Virus record (IMG/VR): IMGVR_UViG_3300045973_001100
Coordinates: 1 to 52,069 of that record
DNA length: 52,069 nt
From: a virus
Strand: one strand, 5' to 3'
In this document: positions 15,795 to 24,782 of the stretch, in pieces
Numbering within the stretch: position 1 is the first letter of the stretch
Layout: every line of letters begins with the position of its first letter
Program-made: the position numbers and the translations under genes
The notes under the pieces: generated by a model
Told to the model about the DNA's origin: nothing
Seen by the model: only the letters and a program-made list of their open reading frames with translations
The model's database searches: none

Positions 15795-18700
15795 TTACAG
15801 ACGAGTGGTGACGGTGATCTCGGCACTGATCCATAGCAGTGAGAAAATTGGCTTCATGGCCCACTTCACGTGCACAATCGTGGGATCATAATCGTCTCTG
15901 GTGACCTGGAGGTTCTTGAACCCTTCAATGATCTCCTGCTCAACCAAACTCTTCAACGTACTAACGGTGACGATGGACACTGAGTTGATGGCAGACTGGA
16001 TGAGCTTGCGACCGATGAACTGATCGAGGTTACGACGAACGATCTTACGGACGTAGTCCACGATAAGACGACTGGTGGGTTCACGCTTGAGAGGACTAGA
16101 ATTATCCGTGGTGACCCAGTGGCGAACTACAAAGGCACCGTTGTTCTCAACCAAGCAGGTGAGACCGTCAGCAGCCATCAGATCCATTGTGGGATCGTCA
16201 TAGCGACGAATCAGGCGGCTGAATCCAACCATGCTCTTACGAGTCAGGGTGGTAGCGACGTCGATAGCAGGATCAAGGCTCATACCAGCCATGGCGGCGG
16301 CGAGGAACTCTCCACCGACAGCAAATTCAGCAGTCTTTCCAGCCACATCGATTTCAAGGATGGCACCGGGAACACTGATGCCAATCATACGCTCGGACTT
16401 AACTCCACGAGCAAAATTACGCATCGTGTTGGGAGTGGCATAGAAATCATACCCGAAGAATCCCACTGCTTCACCACTGTTACGAGGAGAAGCCTGAGAA
16501 ATCAAGTGGTGGTTCAAGTACTGGAGAACCACAGGTGAAGTGGTGAGGGGTTGAATTATGTCACACTTACGGTCACTGCCAGGTAGAGGAGAAGCAAGGC
16601 TGGCGATGGCATCCTCAAAGGCTTGATCCGAGGCGGTCTCCAAACCAACGTCCTTGCGGACCTGAATGGCACCGAATACCTGTCCACCATTTAGACTGAA
16701 CAGACGAGCCGCTAGGGATAGCTTATTGTCAGGATTGGGGTCACCATATAGTGCATAAGCATCGGCTGGATTGGTGAATAGTCGAAGAGCCAAATCTGCA
16801 TCGGTCTTGTGAGTCGTGTAGGTAACATAGTAGAAGTCACCAACGTGGGGTTCAGCACCGGCCTTGTTGAAAGTATTGATGACAGCGGTATCACCTGTAC
16901 GCATTCCATAAGTGGAAACTACTTTGGTTCGAAGACCAAAGATGTCCACAGTGGGGATGGAGGAGGCAACACGACTTGTGCTGCTGTTAATAGAGAAGGT
17001 CAACATGTCACCTGGACGGAAGTGATAAGAGGGCGAAGGCAACGAGGTGTAGCCAAAACTGAGTGCATCGGCTGGATTAATGATAGTAAATCTGACACCT
17101 GTTACGGCATCAGCATAGGTCTGGTCGAGATAGCCGTCGGATCCAACAGCATTGCCACCAACATTTGAAGTACCTGGGGTAACGGCTCCGCCGGTACGAC
17201 CTAAACCATCTACAATCATATCACCTGAGGTTCGAGATGATGTTACCTTGTATCTAACTGAGTAGGGAGTGGTCACACTGGGGGCACCGCTGGTGAAGAG
17301 AACTGAGGCACCTGTAGTAGAATTGGTGGTTAGGTTAACCGAGCCATTAATGGGTTCGCAAATAATTACACCAGTTGTAGGACGAGTAGGAATGTGCCCA
17401 GTCAGGGAGAAGAGGTTAATAATTTCCTGAAGGGTGCGGACGGTAATGTTGTCCACCTTGAGAATATTGACCGTAACCGTGTCTGAGGAGTAAGTAACAG
17501 CTGAAAGATCAGCAGCACCAGTTCCACCACCATCGATAAACTGAACGGACACAACACTGTTGGGGCCAGACCCAGGAGTAGTGGCGCGGAATCGAAGATT
17601 TGTATTACCACCACCAATTAGAGTTGCTTGAACCGCAGGAGTAACAACGAATTGAAGATTATCATCCTGGAAGGTGAGTGTTACAGTCTCGTCAGGAGAA
17701 TCACCAGCGACACTGGTGAGATCAGAGAAACTGTAGGGCCAAACCGTACCGGTAATTGCATAATTGGCTTCAGTCACAACAGCAACATCAGGAAGGACCA
17801 CGGGGGCAATCTGATTCAGCTCGTTCTGAATATTGTAGGTGCCTTGGCCAGTAATGCCAGGATTAACAACCGTTAACGTCCAAGAATGGTCGTTAAGTGT
17901 GTTACGGTAGTATGAGGCAAACACGCTAGAACCCCCAGAAGGAGGATTATACAGCTTGAAGGTCTTGGTGGCACCGGTCAGCTGGATAACACGAACTGGA
18001 CCAGCGTTGAGAGCGGTGATAGGATCAACCCCTAGATAGACGGAGATCAAGGCGGGATCGTTTGTCTCACGAGCCAAGCCAGACCCATCAGTAGGAACAT
18101 CCAAGAGGGTGAAGACGGCATTCTTTCCATCTACCGTTCCCTGAACTGGCTGCAGGTACATACGCTCATCCACCAGGGTGGTAGTAATGACAGAAGCATC
18201 AAAGGGAACATATCCGGCGGTCCACACACCAGAATCAGTAGAGGAGGAAGCACCCCACTGAATTCGAGCATTCTTACCCGAAGGAGTTTCAAGAACGAAG
18301 TCAACTCCATTAATGAAGTCGTCACGATCAGGACCGAAGCCCACCAGATTGATTTGATCAATATTGGAGGCGGGAAGAATGTCGTAAGTGTCTTGGTAGT
18401 TGTTGGTGTAGTAAGAAATGGTTAGGGTCTGTCCAGCCAAAACGGGATTGTTTAAGGTGAAGAAGCCACTAATGCCATCTACTGACTTGACTCCAACAGT
18501 CAAACCATTCACCTTGACCGCAACCTTAGAAACCGAAGTGGTGACAACTCCACCATTAGAGCCGTCAACAATGGGGGCGAACTCAGTTTTGAAAGTTACA
18601 TTACTGTTGGGGCCAGCACCATTACGGAAAAGAGAAGGGGCCTGTGTGGAACCGGGATCATTCTCGTGACCCGCTGTAATAGAGCTCAGAACAATGTTAC

Positions 18701-19637
18701 CGGAGGAAAGAGTAGGAATGCCAACAGCGAGTAGGGCGGCCAATTCGGTGAGATTTCTGAGCTCAACGATAGAAACCGAGGCGGAGGCAGCCACTTCAGT
18801 TGCAACCGTGTCCCCACCAAAGGTGAGGGTGTCTGCAGTGGCAATGGTAACGGTAAACGTCGAATTGTTGGAGGCGGTTGAGGAGAAGGTGACCTTATCA
18901 CCAACGGCAACACCATCGTTTAACCAAGAGCCAGTAGTGCGAAGAACCGTCTTGGCTACAGAGGCGAAGGTCAAACTTCCTGTGGCAGTGGAGGCGTGAG
19001 CTGGCTTTCGGAGTTCGATAGACAGCGTGTCGGTTCCAACTCCGCTTACAGCGAGGGCATCGGTAGCAGAAGCGGTTGATGTAACCCCCAAGGACACAAG
19101 ATTCCCACTCGCTCCAGGGACGGACAGTGAGAGGGCCAAATTGGTCAAATAGGTCCAGGTGGCAAAGACTGGAACCTGATCGGAAAGATCTTCACTACTA
19201 ATATAGGTGTCTTTACGCTTGAAGAAATAGGTGACCTCGAGGGTGGTTCCAGGGACGTAGATGTCGTGGAGTTGAATAACACCTGTGGTCCCGTTCAGGC
19301 TGGTCACTGTGGCGGGGGCACCATCAGCAAGCACAGTGATATCGACGGGAGTGGAGGTTGTAGTTCCAGTTCCATCACCCTTGACCACAGGGAAGTAGCC
19401 CAGTTGGAATTGGCGAGTGAATCCGGTGATCTGGTCGGAGATGTTCTCTTTGACAACCAGGTCATCAGCAACCGCACTGCTGCCACGATGCATCTCCTGA
19501 TTCTTGAGGGAGAAGGTTTCTTGCCCTTCACCGATGAAGATGGGGATACGCAAATCTCCAAAAAGGATGATGCCAGGATCCGCTACAGTCTCACTGGTGT
19601 AGACGCCTGGTTTTGTGTACTGATCGAAAAGTGCCAT
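15795..19637 (-). CDS. Tail sheath protein, unusually long, 1280 aa
   Basis: The N-terminus (MALFDQYTKPGVYTSETVADPG) and the C-terminal ~300 residues (AVGFFGYDFYATPNTMRNFARG, ERMIGISVPGAILEI, LIVDYVRKIVRRNLDQFIGR, FKNLQVTRDDYDP) fit contractile phage sheath proteins. The sheath contracts to drive the tube through the host envelope. The length is about twice T4 gp18 (about 660). The extra sequence is Ser/Thr/Gly-rich and includes at least two similar beta modules (VLADGAPATVTSLNGTTGVI with ...VTYFFKRKDTY; VKVNGLTVGVKSVDGISGFF with ...ISYYTNNYQDTY), probably exposed on the tail surface. GGGGAG precedes ATG 19637. Confidence 0.88.
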   Translation of the reverse strand: MALFDQYTKPGVYTSETVADPGIILFGDLRIPIFIGEGQETFSLKNQEMHRGSSAVADDLVVKENISDQITGFTRQFQLGYFPVVKGDGTGTTTSTPVDITVLADGAPATVTSLNGTTGVIQLHDIYVPGTTLEVTYFFKRKDTYISSEDLSDQVPVFATWTYLTNLALSLSVPGASGNLVSLGVTSTASATDALAVSGVGTDTLSIELRKPAHASTATGSLTFASVAKTVLRTTGSWLNDGVAVGDKVTFSSTASNNSTFTVTIATADTLTFGGDTVATEVAASASVSIVELRNLTELAALLAVGIPTLSSGNIVLSSITAGHENDPGSTQAPSLFRNGAGPNSNVTFKTEFAPIVDGSNGGVVTTSVSKVAVKVNGLTVGVKSVDGISGFFTLNNPVLAGQTLTISYYTNNYQDTYDILPASNIDQINLVGFGPDRDDFINGVDFVLETPSGKNARIQWGASSSTDSGVWTAGYVPFDASVITTTLVDERMYLQPVQGTVDGKNAVFTLLDVPTDGSGLARETNDPALISVYLGVDPITALNAGPVRVIQLTGATKTFKLYNPPSGGSSVFASYYRNTLNDHSWTLTVVNPGITGQGTYNIQNELNQIAPVVLPDVAVVTEANYAITGTVWPYSFSDLTSVAGDSPDETVTLTFQDDNLQFVVTPAVQATLIGGGNTNLRFRATTPGSGPNSVVSVQFIDGGGTGAADLSAVTYSSDTVTVNILKVDNITVRTLQEIINLFSLTGHIPTRPTTGVIICEPINGSVNLTTNSTTGASVLFTSGAPSVTTPYSVRYKVTSSRTSGDMIVDGLGRTGGAVTPGTSNVGGNAVGSDGYLDQTYADAVTGVRFTIINPADALSFGYTSLPSPSYHFRPGDMLTFSINSSTSRVASSIPTVDIFGLRTKVVSTYGMRTGDTAVINTFNKAGAEPHVGDFYYVTYTTHKTDADLALRLFTNPADAYALYGDPNPDNKLSLAARLFSLNGGQVFGAIQVRKDVGLETASDQAFEDAIASLASPLPGSDRKCDIIQPLTTSPVVLQYLNHHLISQASPRNSGEAVGFFGYDFYATPNTMRNFARGVKSERMIGISVPGAILEIDVAGKTAEFAVGGEFLAAAMAGMSLDPAIDVATTLTRKSMVGFSRLIRRYDDPTMDLMAADGLTCLVENNGAFVVRHWVTTDNSSPLKREPTSRLIVDYVRKIVRRNLDQFIGRKLIQSAINSVSIVTVSTLKSLVEQEIIEGFKNLQVTRDDYDPTIVHVKWAMKPIFSLLWISAEITVTTRL

Positions 19638-19722
19638 AGGTAACTCCCCTTTTTAACAATTCTTTTTTGACCGAATCCGATATGAACTCATCTACATGAG
19701 AATATCAAAGTTCTTTTGTGCT

Positions 19723-20109
19723 TTAACTTTCAACTTTCCCATATCCTGTTGTTTTTAGAGATTCGTGAATTTCGGACCTCTTCTTTTTGTCTTCTGGTGC
19801 TAGAGGGGCGAAGTCATTTCGTCCCACCATAGAAAGACCTAGAGAGCCAGTTTGTTGTCTAACTTTGTCACGGGACTTTTGTCTTTTTTCAATGTCGGAC
19901 CATCGACGTTCGGAGTCGTTTCCAATGAGCACATCAATAGATTGCTCTTGAAAGTTGGCGGTCACCAAACTCACTCTTGAAATCTCCACATATGATGCAT
20001 CAGCCCCACAACGATCACATTGCAGAAGGGGTTCGGGTGTCTTAGAAGTTGGTAAAAGTCGTTCCATAACAAACTCACAAGACTTACATTTGTACTCTCT
20101 GATGGCCAT
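19723..20109 (-). CDS. FmdB-like zinc-ribbon protein, 128 aa
   Basis: Residues 1-40 form a zinc ribbon of the FmdB type: YKCKSCEFVMERLL (C8, C11), then C31-x2-C34 in CDRCGADASY. The rest is charged and helical (RRWSDIEKRQKSRDKVRQQ), with a Lys/Arg-rich centre that could bind nucleic acid or another virion protein. AAAGGAG precedes ATG 20109. It lies between the sheath gene and the 518-residue structural gene. FmdB-type ribbons are common in phages, with no clear function known. Confidence 0.7.
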   Translation of the reverse strand: MAIREYKCKSCEFVMERLLPTSKTPEPLLQCDRCGADASYVEISRVSLVTANFQEQSIDVLIGNDSERRWSDIEKRQKSRDKVRQQTGSLGLSMVGRNDFAPLAPEDKKKRSEIHESLKTTGYGKVES

Positions 20110-20118
20110 ACAGCTCCT

Positions 20119-21675
20119 TTAAGCATAGAAGGGAATGAACTGACGCACTCCCAAGACAGAAATTCGAGGGAGGGGTTTTCCAGGGAAGTCCACTTCGACA
20201 TCATCCACATCGATAGAGAAGGATCCAATTCGAGTAAGCATAGGAATAAACACTTCCCAATCGGCCAAGGCGGAAACACCCAGACTATATGTGGTGGTCG
20301 GTGCCGTGCCAGATCCATCTCTGGAACCATACGTCGCTTCTTTTGAAACCTCTAACACGGTCAAGCCATCAGATTCCATCTCGGTTCTTGAATTGATCAA
20401 CAATTTGGTTCTGATCATATTGGCCACTTCAGATGCGGTTAATCTGTCGTTAGCCTTCACTTCAATTGTAAAACTTATGCTTTCTTTGGAACCATAGACC
20501 TCATAGGTCTCAGTTGGAGAGGGAGAGATAAGAATGGCTATTTGATCTCCCACAAAAACCATGTCGCCAATACCGAGGGCTAGTCCATTGATGACTCCGT
20601 AGTTAACTGCCATCTTCTTAGCGGTTTGAGTGGTTTGACCTGCGTTTATTCTCGCTTCCCAAACATATTTTTCATTGGGGAGGAGGAGGTGATTGAGCCA
20701 GACGAATCCATCTGTGTCTATGGTCAGATCACTCTCAGTGTAGTTGGTACCAGAAGACACCTTAATTTTAGTCTGTCCTGGTTCCATCTCGTTATTGGGG
20801 GATACGGCATCCATGGGCAATTTGTTTTCTGGGTGGACTGCTGATATGCCAGTGGGATCAGTCTTGGCAAAGACACTGACGGTCAATGTAGAGCCAATTG
20901 GGGTCCATGTGCCTAGTCGGATTCTTGCCCCGTTATCTTCAAAAACGAAGTCTATTCCCTCTCTTAGTTCATAGTTGTCTTGGTCAACAATAGAAATACG
21001 ATCATATGGGAAAGTGGGAATGATGAAGTCCTCATATCCACCTGTGGTGGCCTGGGTGAGAACAAATGATTGGGGGCGTTTGTACCAAAAATCAATGTTG
21101 GGGGTTAAGGGGCCAGCACCACTAACTAACAAGAGGGGGACTTGAGTCGTGTATGAGGTTATGTACATAACACGATCACGAACTTCATAAGTTATAGATG
21201 AGTCAACTGGGTGGACTGTGTCCACATCAATCGAATCAGCAAAAAAGATGGCACTGCCCTCTGAATAAGAAGAGATCCCCTCTCTCCATTTGTACGACTG
21301 AAGAGTCAACCCCACTTCTCTGGTTCCCTCATCTACCGAATCAACATTCAAGTAGTAGACACCCGCTTCGGGCAGACCACTAATAACCCCATCTCTCAGC
21401 TCTTTAACCCATTCGATAAACAACCCATCCTTGTTTTCCAATTGAGCTAGAATGGCTCTTCCATGCTGCGTGCACAAAAAATAGTCGGGGGAAAGACGAG
21501 TACCTTGAGCGGAAATACCATTAATAGTTACACGGAGATCCCCCCACCCAACCATATTGCTGGTCTGGATGGTTACATCTCCACCTAAGTTTCGGAATCT
21601 AGGATTGCGATTGACCGTGTCTCTAATTTCTCGCAAAAGATATGTGACCAGATTTTCGCCTGTAAGGTCAATCAC
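20119..21675 (-). CDS. Neck or tail structural protein, 518 aa
   Basis: The start is GTG 21675 with GGAG 8 nt upstream. The protein is beta-rich, with an N-terminal domain (LVTYLLREIRDTVNRNPRFRN) and several modules that resemble the Ig-like inserts of the sheath (FVLTQATTGGYEDFIIPTF, then a RISIVDQDNYELREGIDFVFEDNGARIRLG unit). No enzymatic motif is seen. The gene order (between the FmdB-like gene and small neck-type genes) suggests a neck, tail-completion or baseplate protein. Confidence 0.65.
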   Translation of the reverse strand: MIDLTGENLVTYLLREIRDTVNRNPRFRNLGGDVTIQTSNMVGWGDLRVTINGISAQGTRLSPDYFLCTQHGRAILAQLENKDGLFIEWVKELRDGVISGLPEAGVYYLNVDSVDEGTREVGLTLQSYKWREGISSYSEGSAIFFADSIDVDTVHPVDSSITYEVRDRVMYITSYTTQVPLLLVSGAGPLTPNIDFWYKRPQSFVLTQATTGGYEDFIIPTFPYDRISIVDQDNYELREGIDFVFEDNGARIRLGTWTPIGSTLTVSVFAKTDPTGISAVHPENKLPMDAVSPNNEMEPGQTKIKVSSGTNYTESDLTIDTDGFVWLNHLLLPNEKYVWEARINAGQTTQTAKKMAVNYGVINGLALGIGDMVFVGDQIAILISPSPTETYEVYGSKESISFTIEVKANDRLTASEVANMIRTKLLINSRTEMESDGLTVLEVSKEATYGSRDGSGTAPTTTYSLGVSALADWEVFIPMLTRIGSFSIDVDDVEVDFPGKPLPRISVLGVRQFIPFYA

Positions 21676-21696
21676 TTTTTGTCTCCAATCAAACCC

Positions 21697-22086
21697 TTAC
21701 GAGACGTAATTTATATTTGGTAAGGGAGGTGGCACCTTCACATTTACAGGCTCAATCCACATCGCAATGCTGCGGCGAACATCATTAACACTAACATTAC
21801 CAATCATTCTGGGATACCAACGATTTTCCAATTCGACACGCCCATCCCATTCGTATGCGGTGATGAGCCACTGGGAGCCATCATTAGCCTCAAATACAGC
21901 ACCGGGAATCATGTATGTGTAAAAATCCTGATCCCCCATGATGGGGCTAAGAGGGTTAGCCATCTGTTCCTGCACACCAGGAGCAGTCTGAGCGAAGGAA
22001 GAAGTGGCTTCAGAAGAAGGAGCGGAGATGGAAACACCAGCCAAATCGGCTACATTGGAAGCAAGTTTTTTTGGATCAAAGGGCAT
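21697..22086 (-). CDS. Hypothetical structural protein, 129 aa
   Basis: I chose ATG 22086 (MPFDPKKLAS) because GAGGT lies 5 nt before it. An in-frame ATG at 22101 would put that site inside the gene. The same 19 bases covering ribosome binding site and start recur before the gene that starts at 27219. The N-terminal 45 residues are Ser/Ala-rich and flexible. The body (about 55-129) looks like a compact beta domain (YTYMIPGAVFEANDGSQWLI, then WDGRVELENRWYPRMIGN). Location suggests a tail or neck role; no family is recognised. Confidence 0.65.
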   Translation of the reverse strand: MPFDPKKLASNVADLAGVSISAPSSEATSSFAQTAPGVQEQMANPLSPIMGDQDFYTYMIPGAVFEANDGSQWLITAYEWDGRVELENRWYPRMIGNVSVNDVRRSIAMWIEPVNVKVPPPLPNINYVS

Positions 22087-22116
22087 AGCGGACCTCATCA
22101 TAAAGAATTTAGAAGT

Positions 22117-22662
22117 TTATTTCTTATTTAGCAACCGTGCTTTGTAGGTGGAAGTCTTAGTCAACCAATCAGTGACGTTGGTGCCATTGGTCTGTTTGAA
22201 TTTGTTTAAAGTGGTTTGATCAAATTCAGATTGGACGTAATCCAATATGATTCTACGAAGATCATATCCAGCTTTTCGTGCATCCAAATCGTTTGAGAAA
22301 AACAGAGAGCGGACAGGATGTCCATTTAAATATTGATCAAGTGATCGACCCCTGACCTTTATGGTCTGTTTTAATTGCTCCACTTTGGAAACGATCCCAT
22401 TCCATACCTTCTTGACTGTATCACGATCTTGTCTTTGATTGTATTTGTCAACCGGTCCAGCCCAATCAATGGCACTCTTATGAGTATACATGTCTCTAAG
22501 ATGTTTTTCAGCCTGTATCTTTGATTTATGAGAACTGATGATCCCCCCGGTCTGATGGGCTCTAATCACCCATGGAGTAGACTTGCCAAGAGAATCTTTA
22601 TGCCCCGGCACATGTTGCACATATGACAGTTTGGTAATCAATTTTGATGTAAACGTGAACAT
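22117..22662 (-). CDS. Hypothetical protein with shared N-terminal motif, 181 aa
   Basis: The start ATG 22662 has AAGGA 5 nt upstream, inside the end of the previous gene. The longer frame to 22731 would overlap that gene. The N-terminus MFTFTSKLITKLSYV resembles the M-x-F-x-F-x-A-K-L-L motif of the 138-residue and RlpA-like proteins. The rest is basic and helical (WNGIVSKVEQLKQTIKVRGRSLDQYL, then FDQTTLNKFKQTNG). No catalytic motif is seen. It may be a minor virion protein. Confidence 0.6.
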   Translation of the reverse strand: MFTFTSKLITKLSYVQHVPGHKDSLGKSTPWVIRAHQTGGIISSHKSKIQAEKHLRDMYTHKSAIDWAGPVDKYNQRQDRDTVKKVWNGIVSKVEQLKQTIKVRGRSLDQYLNGHPVRSLFFSNDLDARKAGYDLRRIILDYVQSEFDQTTLNKFKQTNGTNVTDWLTKTSTYKARLLNKK

Positions 22663-22670
22663 GTCTATCC

Positions 22671-23936
22671 TTACGTCTGAATATTGCCAAACGGAACGGT
22701 GCGACCCCGAGGAGCGATGGGATTTTCCCATGTCTTTGTGGGATCAGTGAGAGGATCGGTAATGGGTTCGGCTGGTAGTTGTCTGGTTTCAACAAAGCGA
22801 GGATCATATACAATGGTTGGCTGGGGCACCGGTCCCTGAATGAGAGGAATGAGATATCGTGTGTCTCTCGCTTGTAGTAGTTCAGTCTGAAAATCTTGTT
22901 GGAGAAGCACCCCTCTGGGGCTCTTGTAAGTCACATCTTTAATTACAACGCGATCACCATTACGACGCACAATAAGATCTCCACTCTGTACCACAGGAGT
23001 AGGTCCTAGATGAGACTGGGATTCTCTCTCGACCTTACGACCACCCTCATCTAACGTGGTGGTTAGAGCGGTGTCAGGATCTAGATAGAGAATTTGGAAG
23101 GGACCAAAATATCCACCGATGATTCCCGTTCCGTAACAAGATGAACATCCACTTCGGGGTTCTCCATTACCTACGGTGCAACCGCAAGGCTCTCCCTTGG
23201 TTCGACGGATTAACAAGTCGGCGGGTTCACCGACTTGTTCAAACAAGAAGGCATTACGCCGAACCATCTCAGCATAGATGTAATCCATCTGTTCTATTTC
23301 CATGCTGTTCTTAACTTCAGTTCCGGGGGCTCCAGGCATGTGGAGTTCTTGACCTCCACCCATAACGGGGACGACCGTATAAAAGGTGCGAGTTCCTGAA
23401 ATGTAGATGTCAACGAAATTGGTTAAGGTCTTGTAGGTGACCACCACCGTGTAGGCAGAGGGGTCAGTTCCTGCAAAGGGGTTTGCTGCATATGCAGACA
23501 CAGATCCATCCTTCTTGGCTGTCTCTTGTGTTGGGAGATAGACCAATCCTTCTTGCCCATCCACTCTAGCCAGATAGGAGGGAACACCATCGATCGTAAC
23601 CGAAACATCCGTTGGATGAGCGGCGATGCTGGGCCGACCCTTAACCGCTCCCCCCCAGATGGGAACGTCAGGAAGTTTTATCACATACTGTCCACCCCGT
23701 CCAAAGTGTAGCCAATCTGAGGGGATGACTGTGTGTGTCTTAGTTGTTAGAGTTGTTTCATCGCGATAAAAGTGGCCTGGATGGGGGTAGGGATTGATCT
23801 TGGACCAATTTGTTGGAGCGTCATACGCTCTATACAGATTGTAACCCACAATTCCAGGCGAAAAATCATCCGCCCAGTAAAGATCTCTGGATCCTACATA
23901 AGAACTGTTCAAAATGACGAGATTACTTACAGCCAT
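22671..23936 (-). CDS. Virion protein with FN3-like region and zinc-binding loop, 421 aa
   Basis: The start ATG 23936 follows an AAGAGG ribosome binding site that lies within the end of the NUMOD3 fragment, and the two frames overlap by 14 nt. The N-terminal part has an FN3-like phrase (IVGYNLYRAYDAPTNWSKI). Residues of about 100-200 match the beta modules seen in the sheath (VSVTIDGVPSYLARVDGQEG). Around residue 250-273 lies C-x-C-x9-C-x2-C-x-GTG (CGCTVGNG, then GCSSCYGTG), a zinc-binding loop. The C-terminal part (LIVRRNGDRVVIKDVTYKSP) looks like a beta barrel. A neck or tail role is likely. Confidence 0.68.
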   Translation of the reverse strand: MAVSNLVILNSSYVGSRDLYWADDFSPGIVGYNLYRAYDAPTNWSKINPYPHPGHFYRDETTLTTKTHTVIPSDWLHFGRGGQYVIKLPDVPIWGGAVKGRPSIAAHPTDVSVTIDGVPSYLARVDGQEGLVYLPTQETAKKDGSVSAYAANPFAGTDPSAYTVVVTYKTLTNFVDIYISGTRTFYTVVPVMGGGQELHMPGAPGTEVKNSMEIEQMDYIYAEMVRRNAFLFEQVGEPADLLIRRTKGEPCGCTVGNGEPRSGCSSCYGTGIIGGYFGPFQILYLDPDTALTTTLDEGGRKVERESQSHLGPTPVVQSGDLIVRRNGDRVVIKDVTYKSPRGVLLQQDFQTELLQARDTRYLIPLIQGPVPQPTIVYDPRFVETRQLPAEPITDPLTDPTKTWENPIAPRGRTVPFGNIQT

Positions 23937-24312
23937 GGTCCCTCTTTTCTCTCCAGGCAACCCAATAGGCTTTTTTACTTTCAGATATGTTCTGCAATCC
24001 CTTCTCAGAGGGTCGTTTTCCCGGTCGACCCTTACACTTACCTTTATTGCCCAATCCTATTTTCTTTTTGGTCTCCTCTGAGTGTGGAGAAGATTGTCGC
24101 ATTTTAGCTGCTGCAGACATTCTTGCTCGTTGTTCTGGAGTGCGCGTCTGCCCGAGAACGGTGTGACCACAGGATGCGGAAGCGGCGACACTCAGGCGTT
24201 TTCTAGTCTCTTCAGAGACCACTCTCTTCCGCAACTTGTCTTTAGTGGCCTCACTGTGTTTTCTGCCACGCATAACTGCTTTTGCATCTCGACCTGATTC
24301 TTTCATCTTCAT
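23923..24312 (-). CDS. NUMOD3-only fragment of a homing endonuclease, 129 aa
   Basis: The product consists almost only of basic NUMOD3-type DNA-binding repeats: HSEATKDKLRKRV, VSEETRKRLSVAA, RTPEQRARMSAAAK, HSEETKKKIGLGNKG. No GIY-YIG or HNH nuclease domain is present in the ORF or in the 30 nt before it. AGAGG lies upstream of ATG 24312. It reads into the first codons of the next structural gene. It is best explained as a decayed homing endonuclease, or a retained DNA-binding part, inserted between two virion genes. Confidence 0.72.
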   Translation of the reverse strand: MKMKESGRDAKAVMRGRKHSEATKDKLRKRVVSEETRKRLSVAASASCGHTVLGQTRTPEQRARMSAAAKMRQSSPHSEETKKKIGLGNKGKCKGRPGKRPSEKGLQNISESKKAYWVAWREKRDHGCK

Positions 24313-24345
24313 AGCTGGCAGGAACCTCTAATCTAGGGTCTCGAA

Positions 24346-24771
24346 TTACTTTTTCTGCAATGCCACCCAGGCATCAATCGCTTCTTTAACAAAACCTGCA
24401 GGGGAGTCCAGTGGATAAGTGGCCCATTCGGGGTTGTCAAAAGAGGTTTCTTTTCCCACTATCTTGCCTGTGCGTGAGTTAACAACCACCACATTCACAA
24501 GAGCGGCCCATTTTCTAAAATAGACCCACTGGTGAACTACATACTGGTCCGAATCCTCTGTGATGGTCCGAACCATCACAGAGGTAAATTCCCCTTTGAT
24601 AATGATAGAGTCAGGATTGATGGCCGTGCTATCCGTTGGAGAACGGGCAATCTCTATCCACCTCACCGTCTCAACAGGAACGACGGATTTGAATTGAGTA
24701 TTGATTTGGGTATAGGGTGGTCTGGGAGGTAAGATGATTCCCGTCAGCAGTAGGGCACAAAGCAGAGCCAT
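24346..24771 (-). CDS. Small protein with signal/anchor segment, 141 aa
   Basis: GGGAG stands about 6 nt before ATG 24771, which I prefer to the ATG at 24798 that overlaps the upstream gene. Residues 1-16 (MALLCALLLTGIILPP) form a hydrophobic segment suited to a signal peptide or membrane anchor, with no lipobox Cys. The mature part (about 20-141) is a likely alpha/beta domain (WVYFRKWAALVNVVVVNSRTGKIVG). A membrane or secreted product inside a virion operon is unusual and could act on the envelope. The family is unknown. Confidence 0.6.
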   Translation of the reverse strand: MALLCALLLTGIILPPRPPYTQINTQFKSVVPVETVRWIEIARSPTDSTAINPDSIIIKGEFTSVMVRTITEDSDQYVVHQWVYFRKWAALVNVVVVNSRTGKIVGKETSFDNPEWATYPLDSPAGFVKEAIDAWVALQKK

Positions 24772-24782
24772 ACTTCTCCCTA

